Source of the DNA: Taxawa tesnikishii (nom. ined.)
Taxonomy: Eukaryota > Ascomycota > Dothideomycetes > Dothideales
DNA length: 64,000 nt
Direction of reading: 5' to 3'
Assembly (NCBI GenBank): GCA_030247885.1
Contig: JAPDRO010000001.1
Coordinates: forward strand, 1,550,001 to 1,614,000
Part shown: positions 22,944-36,186 of the stretch, one piece after another
Position numbering within the stretch: the stretch's first letter is position 1
Layout: the number at the start of each line of letters is the position of its first letter
The notes under the pieces: model-generated
Databases searched by the model: none
Seen by the model: only the letters and a program-made list of their open reading frames with translations
Told to the model about the DNA's origin: nothing
Made by a program: the position numbers and the translations under genes

Positions 22944-24209
22944 AATGTATTGCTCCTTTGTTCTTCTCTCCTGAGAGTGTACTACGGGTTCCCTTGGCAG
23001 GACAACAGCAGACCGGTGGTTTAGGCGGCAGGGGAGCGGGGTATTGCGGAAGAGGCTATACTGATCAAGTGCTGGTGCTTGACAGGGATAAGAAGCTCAA
23101 GATCCGAAAGACGACCCGCCGTGCTAATACTACCGTACTGTAGTACAGATGCTCAGAAATGGATATGTGCGATGGCTGAGTTTTGGCGGTCGGTCTTTGA
23201 CGTCGTGCGGAGCTGTAGACGAAGCGTCTGAAAGGCTTGTCGCTGCGTGACGAGGGATTGTATGGCTGCACAGGAGAGTTAGAAGCAGCTAGAAGACGCG
23301 TGTCGTGTTGTACAGGAGCGGATAGGGTCAACTCATGTCGATCAGAGGCAGTTAGGCAGAGAAATTGTTGGCGATAAGATAGGCACTCTTGGGTAACGCC
23401 GGATGGATGAGCTTCCCACTTCCGGCTCGTGCCAGCCCGGCAAACTCTCCGGAATTCTCTCACACTTCACTTCATCCCTTCTCTCAATTTGTAGACTCCA
23501 GTCTCCGAATTAGACAGTGATTGTAGTAGGGATACATCCGCAAATGCAACGACTTCTCGCATCAGCACATGCGCTTTTCGGCGCGATCTCTACAGCCTGG
23601 ACTTTACCAGCTGGTGCAGGCATTGTTAGCCCTCAGCCCGAGCGGCAGTCAGAGTTCAAGTTGCGCATATGCTCAAATCGCCTTGCCGACAAGCGAGAAA
23701 ATTGTGCGCCTTGCAGTATGTAACGGTCAAGACATGCATCAGCAGACGATACTTTCGTAGCTTTGGTAAGGTGAGGGCAGCTGATGTACACGTCCAATAC
23801 GTTCTTTACTTGGTGTTTTTCTTATTGTTTCATCTCACATCGAAAGGCTATCTACTTGCAGCCGGAAGTATGTCCGGGTATCATACGAGCAAACCGCACG
23901 ACAAAAGCGAAGGTATAAGCTGCCAGAGAACAGCGCGATTAGTTACTGACTGCTCGCCTCGCTAGTGTGTTGTTATTATTCTACTCTGTAGTCTAATATT
24001 TCCCTACTTCTGCATGCAGAATTATCACAAACAAGCCGAAATTTAGAGACGTGAATACGGCGGGAGAGAGTTTAATTCAGATTTACAAGCTTATAAGACT
24101 TAAAGAGTTTTCTGACTTACCATCGTTCTAGAAACCTTGACTACACACTCCTGCAGTCGTTTCAACAACATATCGGTTTCCACCCGGAAGCACACAGAGC
24201 AGCAGAGAG
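22944..24209. other. Intergenic region with AT-rich end
   Basis: 1.3 kb. The last ~250 bp (about 23960-24130) is distinctly AT-rich compared with the rest of the window, and could be promoter DNA of the next gene or a remnant of mutated repeat DNA. No gene recognised. Confidence 0.5.
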
Positions 24210-24755
24210 ATGGCTCCGAAAGTTACCAAAGACGAACTCGTAGATTTCGAGGAGACTCTAGCTTACAAACATCCGCAATGTACGGGGATCTGGTCGACAA
24301 CGCTGCCAAAGGCGCTCAAATGGATTCCGCCTGCTCCACTATCGATTCCGTGTTTCCTGAAGAGGGAGAACCGATTTCCTCTGCAATAGAGCGTAGACGG
24401 AGTGGTGCAGAAGTGCAGGGCGACAACGACAACGCGCCGGCAGCGAAGAAGCGCCTGGTTGACGCGGATCCCGATGCTTTCACCATAGCAGAGATCTTCC
24501 GCCCCGGATGTTACAATGCCCTTGCCACCCTCACTGCTGAATATCCCGTCGAAGCTGAGCATCTCAAGCGCGCTGTGAGCCTCCTGGTTAAGATCGAAAA
24601 ACAAGAAGGGCAAGAAGCAAGTCAGCGGCTGTACAGCCGACGAGTTCACCATCACGCTCTCCGATGCCCCATCACAGGTGGCATCGCCCGCTACCACCGC
24701 CGCTTCCTACGCTCACTCCTCCGTCACCGCCTTCATTCCATGTAAGGCAGGCTGA
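24210..24755 (+). CDS. Candidate small gene of unknown function (frame-broken)
   Basis: I do not recognise this protein. A start MAPKVTKDELVDFEETLAYK at 24210 runs into a second frame starting near 24274 (MYGDLVDNAAKGAQMDS) and a third near 24600 (QVSGCTADEFTITLSDAPS). The protein-like stretches abut in order on one strand, with acidic and Ala/Pro-rich composition, a basic patch (KKRL) and a Ser/Ala-rich end before TGA at 24753-24755. Joining needs one base near 24271-24275 and two in the A5 run near 24598-24603, giving about 182 aa. The same kind of short indel occurs in many genes in this window, which is why I list it. It could also be a decayed gene, or the middle frame alone (24137-24745) could be chance. 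Confidence 0.4.
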
Positions 24756-26550
24756 TAGGGCAGCAAAGCCACAGCAGGACTCCTCCTGAGACGAATCACG
24801 ACAGGTCATGAATGGAGTGTCGCGTGGTGTCAAGGCGTCAAGGCATTATGAGTTACTGCTGGAAGAAGGAGAATGATTGCTCATTATGTTGCCTTATCTG
24901 CTTTCATGATAGTCAGCGCATTCGCGCCCTCTAATACCAGCGGTCCGAGATTGTTTCGTAATTTCTGAAGTCCTCCATCGAGTGGTAATATATTTCAAGG
25001 CGAATACTTCAATGGCTTTGCCGCAGCCGAAGCTTGCCATCAACACGGCGGCTGCCCTAGCTGTACAATCTTTTCGCCATCCCGGCAACTTATCCGTTGT
25101 TTCCTGATCTTGCTTATGATCTCTCACTTGATCTCTTCTGCCTCCCTCTTCACCGTTAAAAGACTGGACAGCGGTTTTGGATTTTGGTTTTGGATTTCCA
25201 AAGGATTCTAATAAGGCACAAAAGTGCCTATGCACAGTCTTGTAGCTAGCATCATCCCGAGTACACGGCATTCCATATTCACTACTTCTTCGTACTTATC
25301 GCCCTTGTGTTTCTGCCGCCCATGTCTTCAGTACCAAACTTCGGTTGCAGAAGATGCCGACCGCTTTCAAAAAGACGTTATATTATAGCAAAAGAGTCAC
25401 AGTATCGCCAGCATAAGCGTGCTTGATCCCCAATATATCTCCTCATTGCTCGGCCCCATCCCTTTGCTTCCCACGAAAAGGCTCCGTGATTCCATTCTGA
25501 GCATACCGCGGCCTTAGTTGAAAACAGACCAAATAATGAAAAAGAGCCCATATTGTTCCTGGCAGCTCCGCCAAGCCTCACATATGCCGGATGTCCCAGA
25601 CTTTCTGCGTCACCGCAGTTAATATGGACTGCGTTATACCAGAGTTCTCCAAAAGGGATGGCGGAGGCCTACAGTCAGCCCCACCACCAGCTAAGAGCCT
25701 CAGCTGAGAGGCTGCATCATGTCTCTTGCCCGCCAATATCCGGTTGTCTGTACGGGCCGTCTCGCCTTCTCTGCGACCTGGGATCCTCTGTGCATGCACC
25801 ATAAATATGTGGCATAGCGCGGGCTGGATCAGTTCTGTCCGGAAATAAGAGCTTTCTGAGTGATTTATGCTCACAGACAACGCAGGTATCTCGGGTTCCA
25901 AGCCGTACCCACCTGATTGGTGCTTCCGGTGCGAGGGAGACCCTACCATCAGAAGAACGTGCCGTCTGACAAGCTTCCTATCTGGCTATTGATGTCACGC
26001 TGCATTTTACGAGTCATGACCATTGTTCCTTCGGATAGGGTTTGAATAGGTTCTATATAAGGGCTTGCGGACGACATCATATCTCGGGTGTCTTCCATCT
26101 TCGTTTGATCCCCAGCGAGCCATCTTTGCCGTCGAAGCCTCAGAAATTTTTTCGGGCGGTACGACCACTGTATACAAGTCTCTCTAGTGCGCATCAACCC
26201 CAGGCGTCCATGCGGGACACTCGGCATGCCGAAAGATCGGGCCGTGATATAAACTCGCCTAGTAAGTACGCTAGGGGGACCGGTATGGCGGAACCTCAAA
26301 TCGATGAACCGCGTTGGCCAATACGGGACACGCCTCGCTCGGGGCGAATACTCCGTTCTTTCGAATGTGTCGGGGTACGGCTTGTAGACGGGCAGCGGTG
26401 TGAGTGGGCTCACGTAAAGGTAGCCTCGAACTCGCTTCATACATGTCGTGTTCCTGTCTTGTACCACCCTGCCGGCTGCTCTCCCTAATATCTTGCGCTC
26501 GTCTCTTCGCTCTTATCAGTGCTGCAACAGTATCCGAGAAGCCACTAGCA
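24756..26550. other. Intergenic region
   Basis: 1.8 kb upstream of the aminotransferase. Several ORFs of 60-170 codons occur on both strands but their compositions look random and none carries a domain I recognise. No repeat or RNA gene seen. Confidence 0.55.
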
Positions 26551-28159
26551 ATGTCGCCTCCAGCACCACTCCTCAACGAAGGCAATGCTGTCATTCCCCT
26601 TTGTTGAGAGCGAACAAATCCGCCCTCACGAACGGCAACTCGAAGGTTAAAAGCGCCGTACTGCACCGTAGCCTGACCTCAGATCCCTTAAAAGTGGTCT
26701 CTGCCTTCGGAAACTACTTGCACCTCAGCAACGGCCAAAGCATACTGGACGCTACTGGAGGTGCAGCGGTCTCTTGTCTCGGGCACGGCAATGCTCGTGT
26801 GAAGAAGGCAATCGTGGGACAGATGGACGAAGTCTCATACTGTCACTCACTGTTCTACACTACCTCGGCCGCAGAAGATCTCGCGAAGGAGCTCATCGAC
26901 TCCACTGGTGGCGAGATGGCAAGAGCGTTCATAGTCAGCTCCGGTCTGCTGAGGCCTTGTGTGGCACTGAAAACCATGATGCTAATGGTCTGCAGGTTCG
27001 GAAGCCATGGAAGCGGCCTTGAAGATGGCACGTCAGTACTTCCTCGAATCTCAGCCGTCGCAAGAGAAACGGACTAAGTTCATTGCCCGTCGAGAGTCCT
27101 ACCACGGTACTACGCTCGGGGCGCTCTCTGTTGGTGGTCATGTCGCGAGAAGAGCTATGTTCGAGCCTTTGTTGCTCCGCAATATTAGTCGGGTCTCGCC
27201 ATGTAACGCTTACCGCGGAGTTCGTGATGGCGAGACTGTCGAGCAATATGTTGCTAGACTAGCAGCGGAGCTTGACGAAGAGTTCCAGCGGCTGGGTCCG
27301 GAAACAGTCTGTGCCTTCGTCGCAGAGCCCGTTGTAGGCGCAGCTCTAGGGTGCGTACCTCCGGTCCCTGGGTACTTTGCCGCCATGCGAGCTGTCTGTG
27401 ACAGACACGGAGCGCTCCTAATTCTCGACGAGGTCATGTCTGGAATGGGACGGACAGGGACAATGCATGCCTGGCAGTCGCCGCTCATTGGTGTAGTTCC
27501 GGATATCCAGACGATCGGCAAAGGTCTCGGTGGTGGATATGCACCTGTCGCGGGCATGCTTGTCAGCCACAAGGTCGTCGATGCCATGCAGAAAGGCTCT
27601 GGAAGCTTTGGTCATGGCCAGACGTACCAGGGCCATCCAATTGCCTGTCGGGCTGCACTTGAGGTCGTGAGAACCATCAAGGAAGAGAAGCTGGTGGAGA
27701 AAGTCCAAGCCGCTGGACGGCTTTTGGGAGATCTCTTGAGGAAGAGGGTTGCCGTGCTCCCGCACGTCGGCGATGTGAGAGGCAAGGGACTGTTCTGGGC
27801 CGTAAGTAGAACCCTGACGAGTATAGAGATGTTCCTGTCTCAAATACTGCAGATTGAGTTTGTGAGAGACAAGGATACAAAGGAGCCGTTTGAGCCCAGC
27901 GAAGGCATAGCGATGGGTATCCATGGAAAGGGTGTGTCCGAGCACTTGGAGATGCTGCTGAAGACGGCACTGACAACCAGCAGGAATGCAATCGCCATAC
28001 AATATCTCAGTATATCCCGGCACCGGAACAGTAGATGGCAAAAGAGGAGATCATGTCCTCCTCGCCCCGGCCTACAACGTTACGCAAGCGGATGTGGAGA
28101 TGATCGTAGAGCTCACTGTTCGAGTGATCCGAGACTACTTTGAAGAGGGGTTCGAGTAA
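26551..28159 (+). CDS. Class III PLP-dependent aminotransferase
   Basis: Fold-type I aminotransferase of the acetylornithine/4-aminobutyrate/omega-amino-acid group. Exons 26551-26943, 26996-27801, 27853-27931 and 27984-28159; introns of 51-52 bp. Motifs: GNYLHLSNGQSILDATGGAA, SSGSEAMEAALKMAR (PLP phosphate region), ESYHGTTLGALS, LILDEVMSGMGRTG (Asp holding PLP), TIGKGLGGGYAPVAG (Schiff-base Lys), and the C-terminal YPGTGTVDGKRGDHVLLAPA. Start: ATG at 26551 gives MSPPAPLLNEGNAVIP and joins the main frame if one C is missing from the run at 26596-26599; with that base the total is exactly 484 aa. The alternative in-frame ATG at 26448 needs no correction but yields an atypical leader. The third intron has to be removed to obtain the conserved C-terminus. 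Substrate not determinable; no pathway partners adjacent. Confidence 0.92.
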
Positions 28160-29761
28160 ATGCTTTGTGTATTCGGTGTCGCGGTAGGGTGTGGTCTTGG
28201 ACCGGCCGTCACGACGCGGAAGTAGAGGCATACCGTGATCTATGGTTCTGTGGTTGTGCAGCAAGGCAAACCCGTTCCGGCTGGTTCGCTCTCAGAGTGT
28301 CTGTGTAGGTCAGCATTGAAGAATCGTTAGCTATTGTTGTTATTGTTGTTGTTGTTGGTGCATAGCATAGACCAGCTGTTGCGAGCCTGCGGGCTCTCCT
28401 GGCTGGTAGACTAGTCAACAAGGTGCTGGGCTACGGTAGCTAATTGACATCCGCTTGTCGTCAGCTTTTCGATAAGGGCGACAACACGGGAGTAAGAACA
28501 GCGAACGCGGGAGCGCATGATTTTGCATTCTTTGCGCAAGAGGCTCTGCGTAGCAGAGATAACCTGGGGAACAGTGACGGTCCCTCCGTGTGACTGACGG
28601 TGAAATCATGCGTGCCTTGTGTGGCTCTTCTGAGCAAGGCGACACGATGCCGACGAGCGAGACGGAATTGTCCCCGACGCTGTTCCGCGGGAGGATCCGC
28701 ACACCTCTGATTGGCCTACAGCGTCTTGCTGAAGAATCCGTGGGTTGGTAAAGTCTCGCATTACTCTGGGTTTACATGTGTATGTGTATGTCTGTTACAT
28801 GTCGAAGTGTGTTTGCCTCGATCTCAATCAAGGGGTCTGAGGCTGCCTTCCTCCGTCGTGGGACGACGCAATGGCCCTGGCCCCGCTCGGTTTCGCCGCT
28901 CGATTTCCAACCCGATCCCATCTCAGCGCTGGGGCCATCAGACAACGTGACAGCACACAGAACAGCAGCCTCATGACGGGTTCACAAAGCTTAGAAGGAC
29001 ACACGGCCGCGTCTGTTAGAGCCTGCTGAACAGAGACGCAGGTAATTGAGTCTGTGGTGCCAAAGGTGTTTCGTGACATCGCGTGCAACAAAAAACCGTC
29101 TGCGGAATATCCAGGGTTCAGGTGGAAGTAACATGTAAACCGCACAGGACCTGCAGCAGCTTGTGCATGCGTATAGAAAATACGTCGACGGCGAGGCTTT
29201 CCAGGTCACTCGAGACTTGAACAGGCGGTGCGGGCACGTTTAAGGTGTTTTCCTGTGCGTTTGACTGTCACGGGGTGGGCGGAGTGTAGGAGCAGAGACA
29301 GTGAGGAGAGGACTCGCTTTGCTTTGCATTGCTTCATCGCCGGCAAGCCGAACTAACCCCAGCACTGACGACTTGGTCTTCCCACGCTCACTGTTTTCCA
29401 CAACATGCGCTTTCTCTGCGGCCTTACTCGCACCTCTGGAGCCTTTTCGAGCCACCGCATAACCTGCTGAATTGTCGACCAAGGCTTCTCGACCCAGGTG
29501 CACGCTTGCCGCGTCCGTCTCGACGTCCAAGGCGAGAATAAGTGCCGATCTGAGCGCCTCGACTCAACCACGCAGATATCGCAAGAGGAACCCGTCCGAT
29601 CACCTTTCTCTGCACTCTCACACGCCGCTTAGTGTGCTGGACTCATGTCTGCATCTGATTTCTAGCGCCTCACCAACCTAGGACACCACACGATTACCTT
29701 CGTGACGAAAGCGAACATCAGGTCTCCGGCTACAGAATCGGACCAGCAGCAACGACTGACA
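28160..29761. other. Intergenic region and kinase 5' leader
   Basis: 1.6 kb between the aminotransferase and the LAMMER kinase. A TTG microsatellite lies at 28333-28357. The 3' part (about 29240-29761) is pyrimidine-rich and probably promoter/5' UTR of the kinase. No gene supported. Confidence 0.55.
28333..28357. repeat. (TTG)n microsatellite
   Basis: About eight TTG units with one TTA interruption, downstream of the aminotransferase stop codon. Confidence 0.85.
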
Positions 29762-32156
<2,395 letters not shown>

Positions 32157-32821
32157 TCGATTGCGGAAGCGAGTGACGAGCTTAACAGCAATCGTCCGCC
32201 TTTTGCAAATACCTGAACAGTTATCTGTTTTCTGGGATGGAGTACCCTATGTGTTCTGGTTTGGAAGGTCCTGAGCAGGAGCACTTGTGTCGTGCGGGCA
32301 CTTACGAAAGTACATGAAACCACTTGCATGCGGGCGGCGTTCATTGGGTTTATGGGGAACACACTGGGGTTTTTTCTGTTTCACTCGCGGAGGCGTCTAC
32401 AATTGCAGTACCTGGTTCAGGTCGCTCACTGCTGTGGCTGTCCTTTGCCTCACCTAGGCAGGAAAATGACTCAGCTGGTAGATACGATGGTTGGACATAT
32501 GAAGACAAAATCTGCTTTCGAGCACATTTTCATCGCTTTGGTACCTTGAGATGGTCGTCGTATAGCTTGTCTTGCTCTTTGGCGGATATATGTGTGCTCG
32601 TGTCAGTATCAAGGATTCGCGTGTATGTGGGCTTCGGCTGGGCTTGACGTTCGTTTCGCTCTCCATACATGACTACCCCTCCATTTGTACCATCATCAAC
32701 CAACATAATCCGAAAATCTCACGCTACCCAACCACTGAATCGCCAAGCGTGCGAATGCTCATCTGGAAATAGGAAACATTGAGGATACAGTTTCTACCCG
32801 GCTTGCACAATCGCCATCGCC
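32157..32821. other. Intergenic region
   Basis: 665 bp between two plus-strand genes: 3' UTR of the kinase and promoter of SRP19. No gene, repeat or RNA seen. Confidence 0.6.
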
Positions 32822-33701
32822 ATGTCCCGCCAAGCGCGAGTAGAAGAGCTCTCCGACTCAGATTCGGACCCGCCAGAGATGGATCCCTCCGATTTCGACC
32901 CAGCCATGCTGCAGTCCCTCATCAGCCCGGCCAACATACCTTCTACTTCCTCATCGGATCCAGTACTTCAACCGCACCTGCCCAACCGCGTGCCCGCCTC
33001 GCAGGCCGCAGAGCGCGAGCGCACAAAACACTACCAGTGCCTCTACCCAGTGTACTTTGATTCCACACGCAGCAGAGCGGAGGGAAGGCGCGTGGGCAAG
33101 GAACAGGCGGTACCGAACCCATTGGCGAGGGAGATCGCGGATGCGTGCAGCCAGTTGGGGCTTGGGGGTCAGATTGTGTTCGAGCCCGGAAAGTGTCACC
33201 CGAAGGACTGGGCAAATCCGGGCAGGGTCCGGGTGTTGATAAAAGAGGGAGGCAAGACTGTGGGGGAGGTGGTGTGAAGAACAGTACGTCTTGGTATCTC
33301 CTCTGTGTTGCTACAGAAGCGGGGCCAGCGCAGATTGTGGCTCTGAGATTGTGCACAAGACCGAAGAGCTAATTACAACACATGCAGAACACCATCTCTA
33401 CAACCTGGTAGCAGACTACCTAAAGGCGCATCCGACGACTGAGGAATCTCCTATGCGGTTGCGCATCGCAGGTATGCCTCCGCCGACCCAGCCGGTGCCG
33501 CCACCAGCGGTTCCGAAGGGCTGGAAGATGGGCTCAATCCTCCCATTGCACTCGCCTGCGCTTACGGGTGGTGGTGTGAGCGAGAACTTCTTCAAGGACA
33601 TGATGGCAGAGATGCAGGGTCAGCAACCTGGACTAATGGGAGGGGCAGATGCGGGTGGTTCTGGTGGTAAGAAGAAGGACAAGAAGAAAGGTAAAGCGTG
33701 A
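32822..33701 (+). CDS. SEC65: Signal recognition particle subunit SRP19/Sec65
   Basis: Binds SRP RNA helices 6 and 8 and allows SRP54 assembly; acts in nucleolus/cytosol for co-translational targeting to the ER. Exons 32822-33283 and 33388-33701 (intron 104 bp), 258 aa. After an acidic, Ser-rich leader (about 70 aa) comes the SRP19 core KHYQCLYPVYFDSTRSRAEG, RRVGKEQAVPNPLAREIADA, LGLGGQIVFEPGKCHPKDW and NPGRVRVLIK, completed after the intron by KHHLYNLVADYLKAHPT. The C-terminus is Pro-rich and ends in a Gly then Lys tract (GGKKKDKKKGKA), as in fungal Sec65. One G appears missing from the run at 33262-33266: literal reading stops at VGEVV, but with it the frame is VGGGGVKN and splices in phase. 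The total is then an exact multiple of three. Confidence 0.95.
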
Positions 33702-34382
33702 GCCTGCCTTAGGAAGGATGCTGCGACAGTATCGAGCAGAAATGTTCTATGGCTGTTCTGAGAGCAGGCTTTGCGGGTTCCACCGGCAACATGACCACCG
33801 ACTTCAGACAGTCTCACGGCCCGGGCAGTCGTACAAACCACAACAGCTGTCTGCGAAAGGGACTTCCAGGACGACTTCGATTTATGACATGACATGGCCT
33901 GATCAGGAGAAGTAGCACGAACATGGAAGATGGTAGAGATGGTAGTCTGCTTCACCCTATACCTGATATGCGGCTATCTAGACACACAGCAAGTCTCAAA
34001 ACATCGAGCCAGAGTGGTGCCACCATTTTGATTGCTTTCGTCCCAACTGGGAACTCAATACATTGGCTTCACTTGATCGATGAAAGCCTAGCCGATCCCC
34101 GTGCACCGGTTCGGACCTTATCATGCAAGTAACCTTAAATGTGTTTTGTGTGAAACGTCAGATCTCGCCACTCAGGAGACGCCGCCATGTCCCGCCAGAC
34201 AATCAAATTTAATAATCCAATTCTGCTGGCAAATCTCACCGTGTTTCCTCACTCTGCTTCGTCCTTTGTTCAATCTGTCAACCGCTGAGTCGCAGTGAGT
34301 GAGCGACGTGTTCCGTGCCTTCCCTCGCCCGCAACGCTTGTTATCTCAGCCGTTTCGGAACAGCCTTCAACTCGCGCGTAAG
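33702..34382. other. Intergenic region
   Basis: 681 bp between SRP19 and the fatty-acid hydroxylase. In-frame codons upstream of the hydroxylase ATG (from a GTG at 34299) look like 5' UTR rather than protein. Nothing else recognised. Confidence 0.6.
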
Positions 34383-35612
34383 ATGCCTGGACGAACACTG
34401 CCTACCATTCCGCAGGCCGACGTAGCCGCGAAGAACACCAGCGAATGCTGTTACGTGACAGTTGGTACCAAGGTCTACGATATCACGCCCTTCGTTGAGG
34501 ATCATCCCGGTGGAGGAGACCTGATCCTGGAATATGGCGGAAAAGATGTCAAAGAAATCATGGAGGACCAGATATCGCATGCACACTCGGATGCTGCCTG
34601 GGAGATTCTGGACGAGCATTTGATCGGATTTGTTGCGACCGAGCCCGTCATGAAGGCCGTCACCAAAAGCCACCAGCCAGACAGCATCGTCCCGCTGCCG
34701 CCATCGCAAGAGGGTATGGAGGAATTGGAAAAGGAGGGAGTCGCTCAGGATGATAGGGAGAAGCCCACATACGCATCTACTGGCATGTCGAGCGCGGAGG
34801 ATTTGTCCAGGGAAACAGACGCTACATCGGACTACAAAACGTACAAATTTCTCGACCTGAACAAGCCTCTGCTCATGCAGGTTTGGAACGGTGGCTTCAG
34901 CAAGGACTTTTACCTCGAGCAAGTACACAGGCCACGCCACTACAAGGGAGGAGAGTCGGCGCCCTTGTTTGGCAATTTCCTGGAGCCTTTGAGCAAGACG
35001 CCGTGGTGGGTGGTGCCTACAGTCTGGCTCCCTCCAGTTGCGTACGGCACATGGCTGGCGTGTCAAGGCCTGCCAGCTTTCGCTCTATCAGCGTACTGGA
35101 TACTCGGCCTGTGCATCTGGACACTTGTCGAATATGGTCTGCACCGCTGCCTCTTCCACATTGACAAGCACCTCCCGGATAACCGTGTCGGAATCACTTT
35201 GCACTTCCTGCTCCACGGTATCCACCACTACCTCCCTATGGACAGACTGCGTCTCGTCATGCCCCCTACGCTGTTCGTTATCCTGGCTACTCCTTTCTGG
35301 CACCTGGCACACACCGTTTTCTTCTACGACTGGTGTGCCGCTACTGCTGTTTTCTGTGGTGGTATTTTCGGCTACATCTGCTACGACCTGACGCACTATT
35401 TCCTTCATCACCGCACGCAAGTACAAGCCTTTCGCCTTGCTGTTCCTCTCGCTGACTGATGCACAGCCTCCCTCGTACTACCGTGAGCTCAAGAAGTACC
35501 ACCTCCAGCACCACTTCGCCGATTACGAGAACGGCTTCGGTGTGACAAGCCGCTTCTGGGACCGTATCTTCAACACCGAACTGCCCCTCCAAAGGTGCTC
35601 AAGACCACCTGA
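34383..35612 (+). CDS. SCS7: Sphingolipid fatty-acid 2-hydroxylase (Scs7/FA2H)
   Basis: ER membrane di-iron enzyme adding the alpha-hydroxyl to ceramide very-long-chain fatty acids. Cytochrome b5 domain first: VYDITPFVEDHPGGGDLILE (HPGG haem ligand) and a second His in SHAHSDAAWE. Then the FA hydroxylase domain with His clusters YGLHRCLFHIDKH, HFLLHGIHHYLPMD, THYFLHH and KKYHLQHHFADY, plus about four membrane segments. Exons 34383-35420 and 35467-35612; the GT donor at 35421 keeps frame, while a GC donor at 35417 would give the slightly more family-like HHRTLPSYY but needs another base. One C is missing from the run at 35584-35587: with it the end reads FNTELPPPKVLKTT, the usual Scs7 tail, and the protein is 394 aa. 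The literal frame ends 10 residues later with an atypical sequence. Confidence 0.95.
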
Positions 35613-36186
35613 TTTGCTTGATGATGCGATTGAGCGAGCATGAACAAGGCGTTCTGGTTGGGTGGGAAATCGAGCTTTTGGACGGTTGGATTGTCTTTCG
35701 CTTCGGGCGTCTTATGCCATAATACCATACCCTAATACACCTATGGAAACAACAGTGAAAAGATTCCAGTACATCAAGTCACCAGACTGCTGTAGAAAAC
35801 CACTGCATCCAATGCGTTCTGTTAGCTCTCGTTACGTGATCTAATGGCAGTAATTTCTAGCCTCAGAAAGGATACCCCTGCACGCGCTAATGGCGCTAGG
35901 CCGGCCGCCTCCGAAACGTTCTCAGCCGATCCAGGCTTCAGGCTCAGACTTTCACTGCGACACATCTTTTGCGACAACATTCCCACTTGTTCGCACCGAA
36001 CATCATCTCTCTTTTGTGCTGAGAGATACATCACGCGCATCTCACCAGAACAACAACCCTCCCCATATCCTTTGCCCTTGCTGTTTATTACGACAGCAGT
36101 CTCATCAATTACCCCGCGCGTTGACAGAACTCGAGAAAAACTGCAAGTGACGAGAAACCCACACCGCAAACACACTCACCAACACC
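35613..36186. other. Intergenic region
   Basis: 574 bp between the hydroxylase and the Rsd1-type gene. Probable 3' UTR and promoter; a CTCACC-type pyrimidine-rich leader precedes the next ATG. No gene seen. Confidence 0.6.

Noticed and set aside
24137-24745. Longest single ORF at this locus taken as the gene
   Set aside because: Its first ~50 residues and last ~45 residues look random, while other frames look better there; listed instead as a frame-broken candidate.
25949-26467. 172-codon minus-strand ORF upstream of the aminotransferase
   Set aside because: Arg-rich, no hydrophobic core or motif, overlaps opposite-strand ORFs equally open; consistent with chance.
32784-33060. Overlapping ORF in SRP19 5' region
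   Set aside because: Shadow frame of the SRP19 coding sequence.
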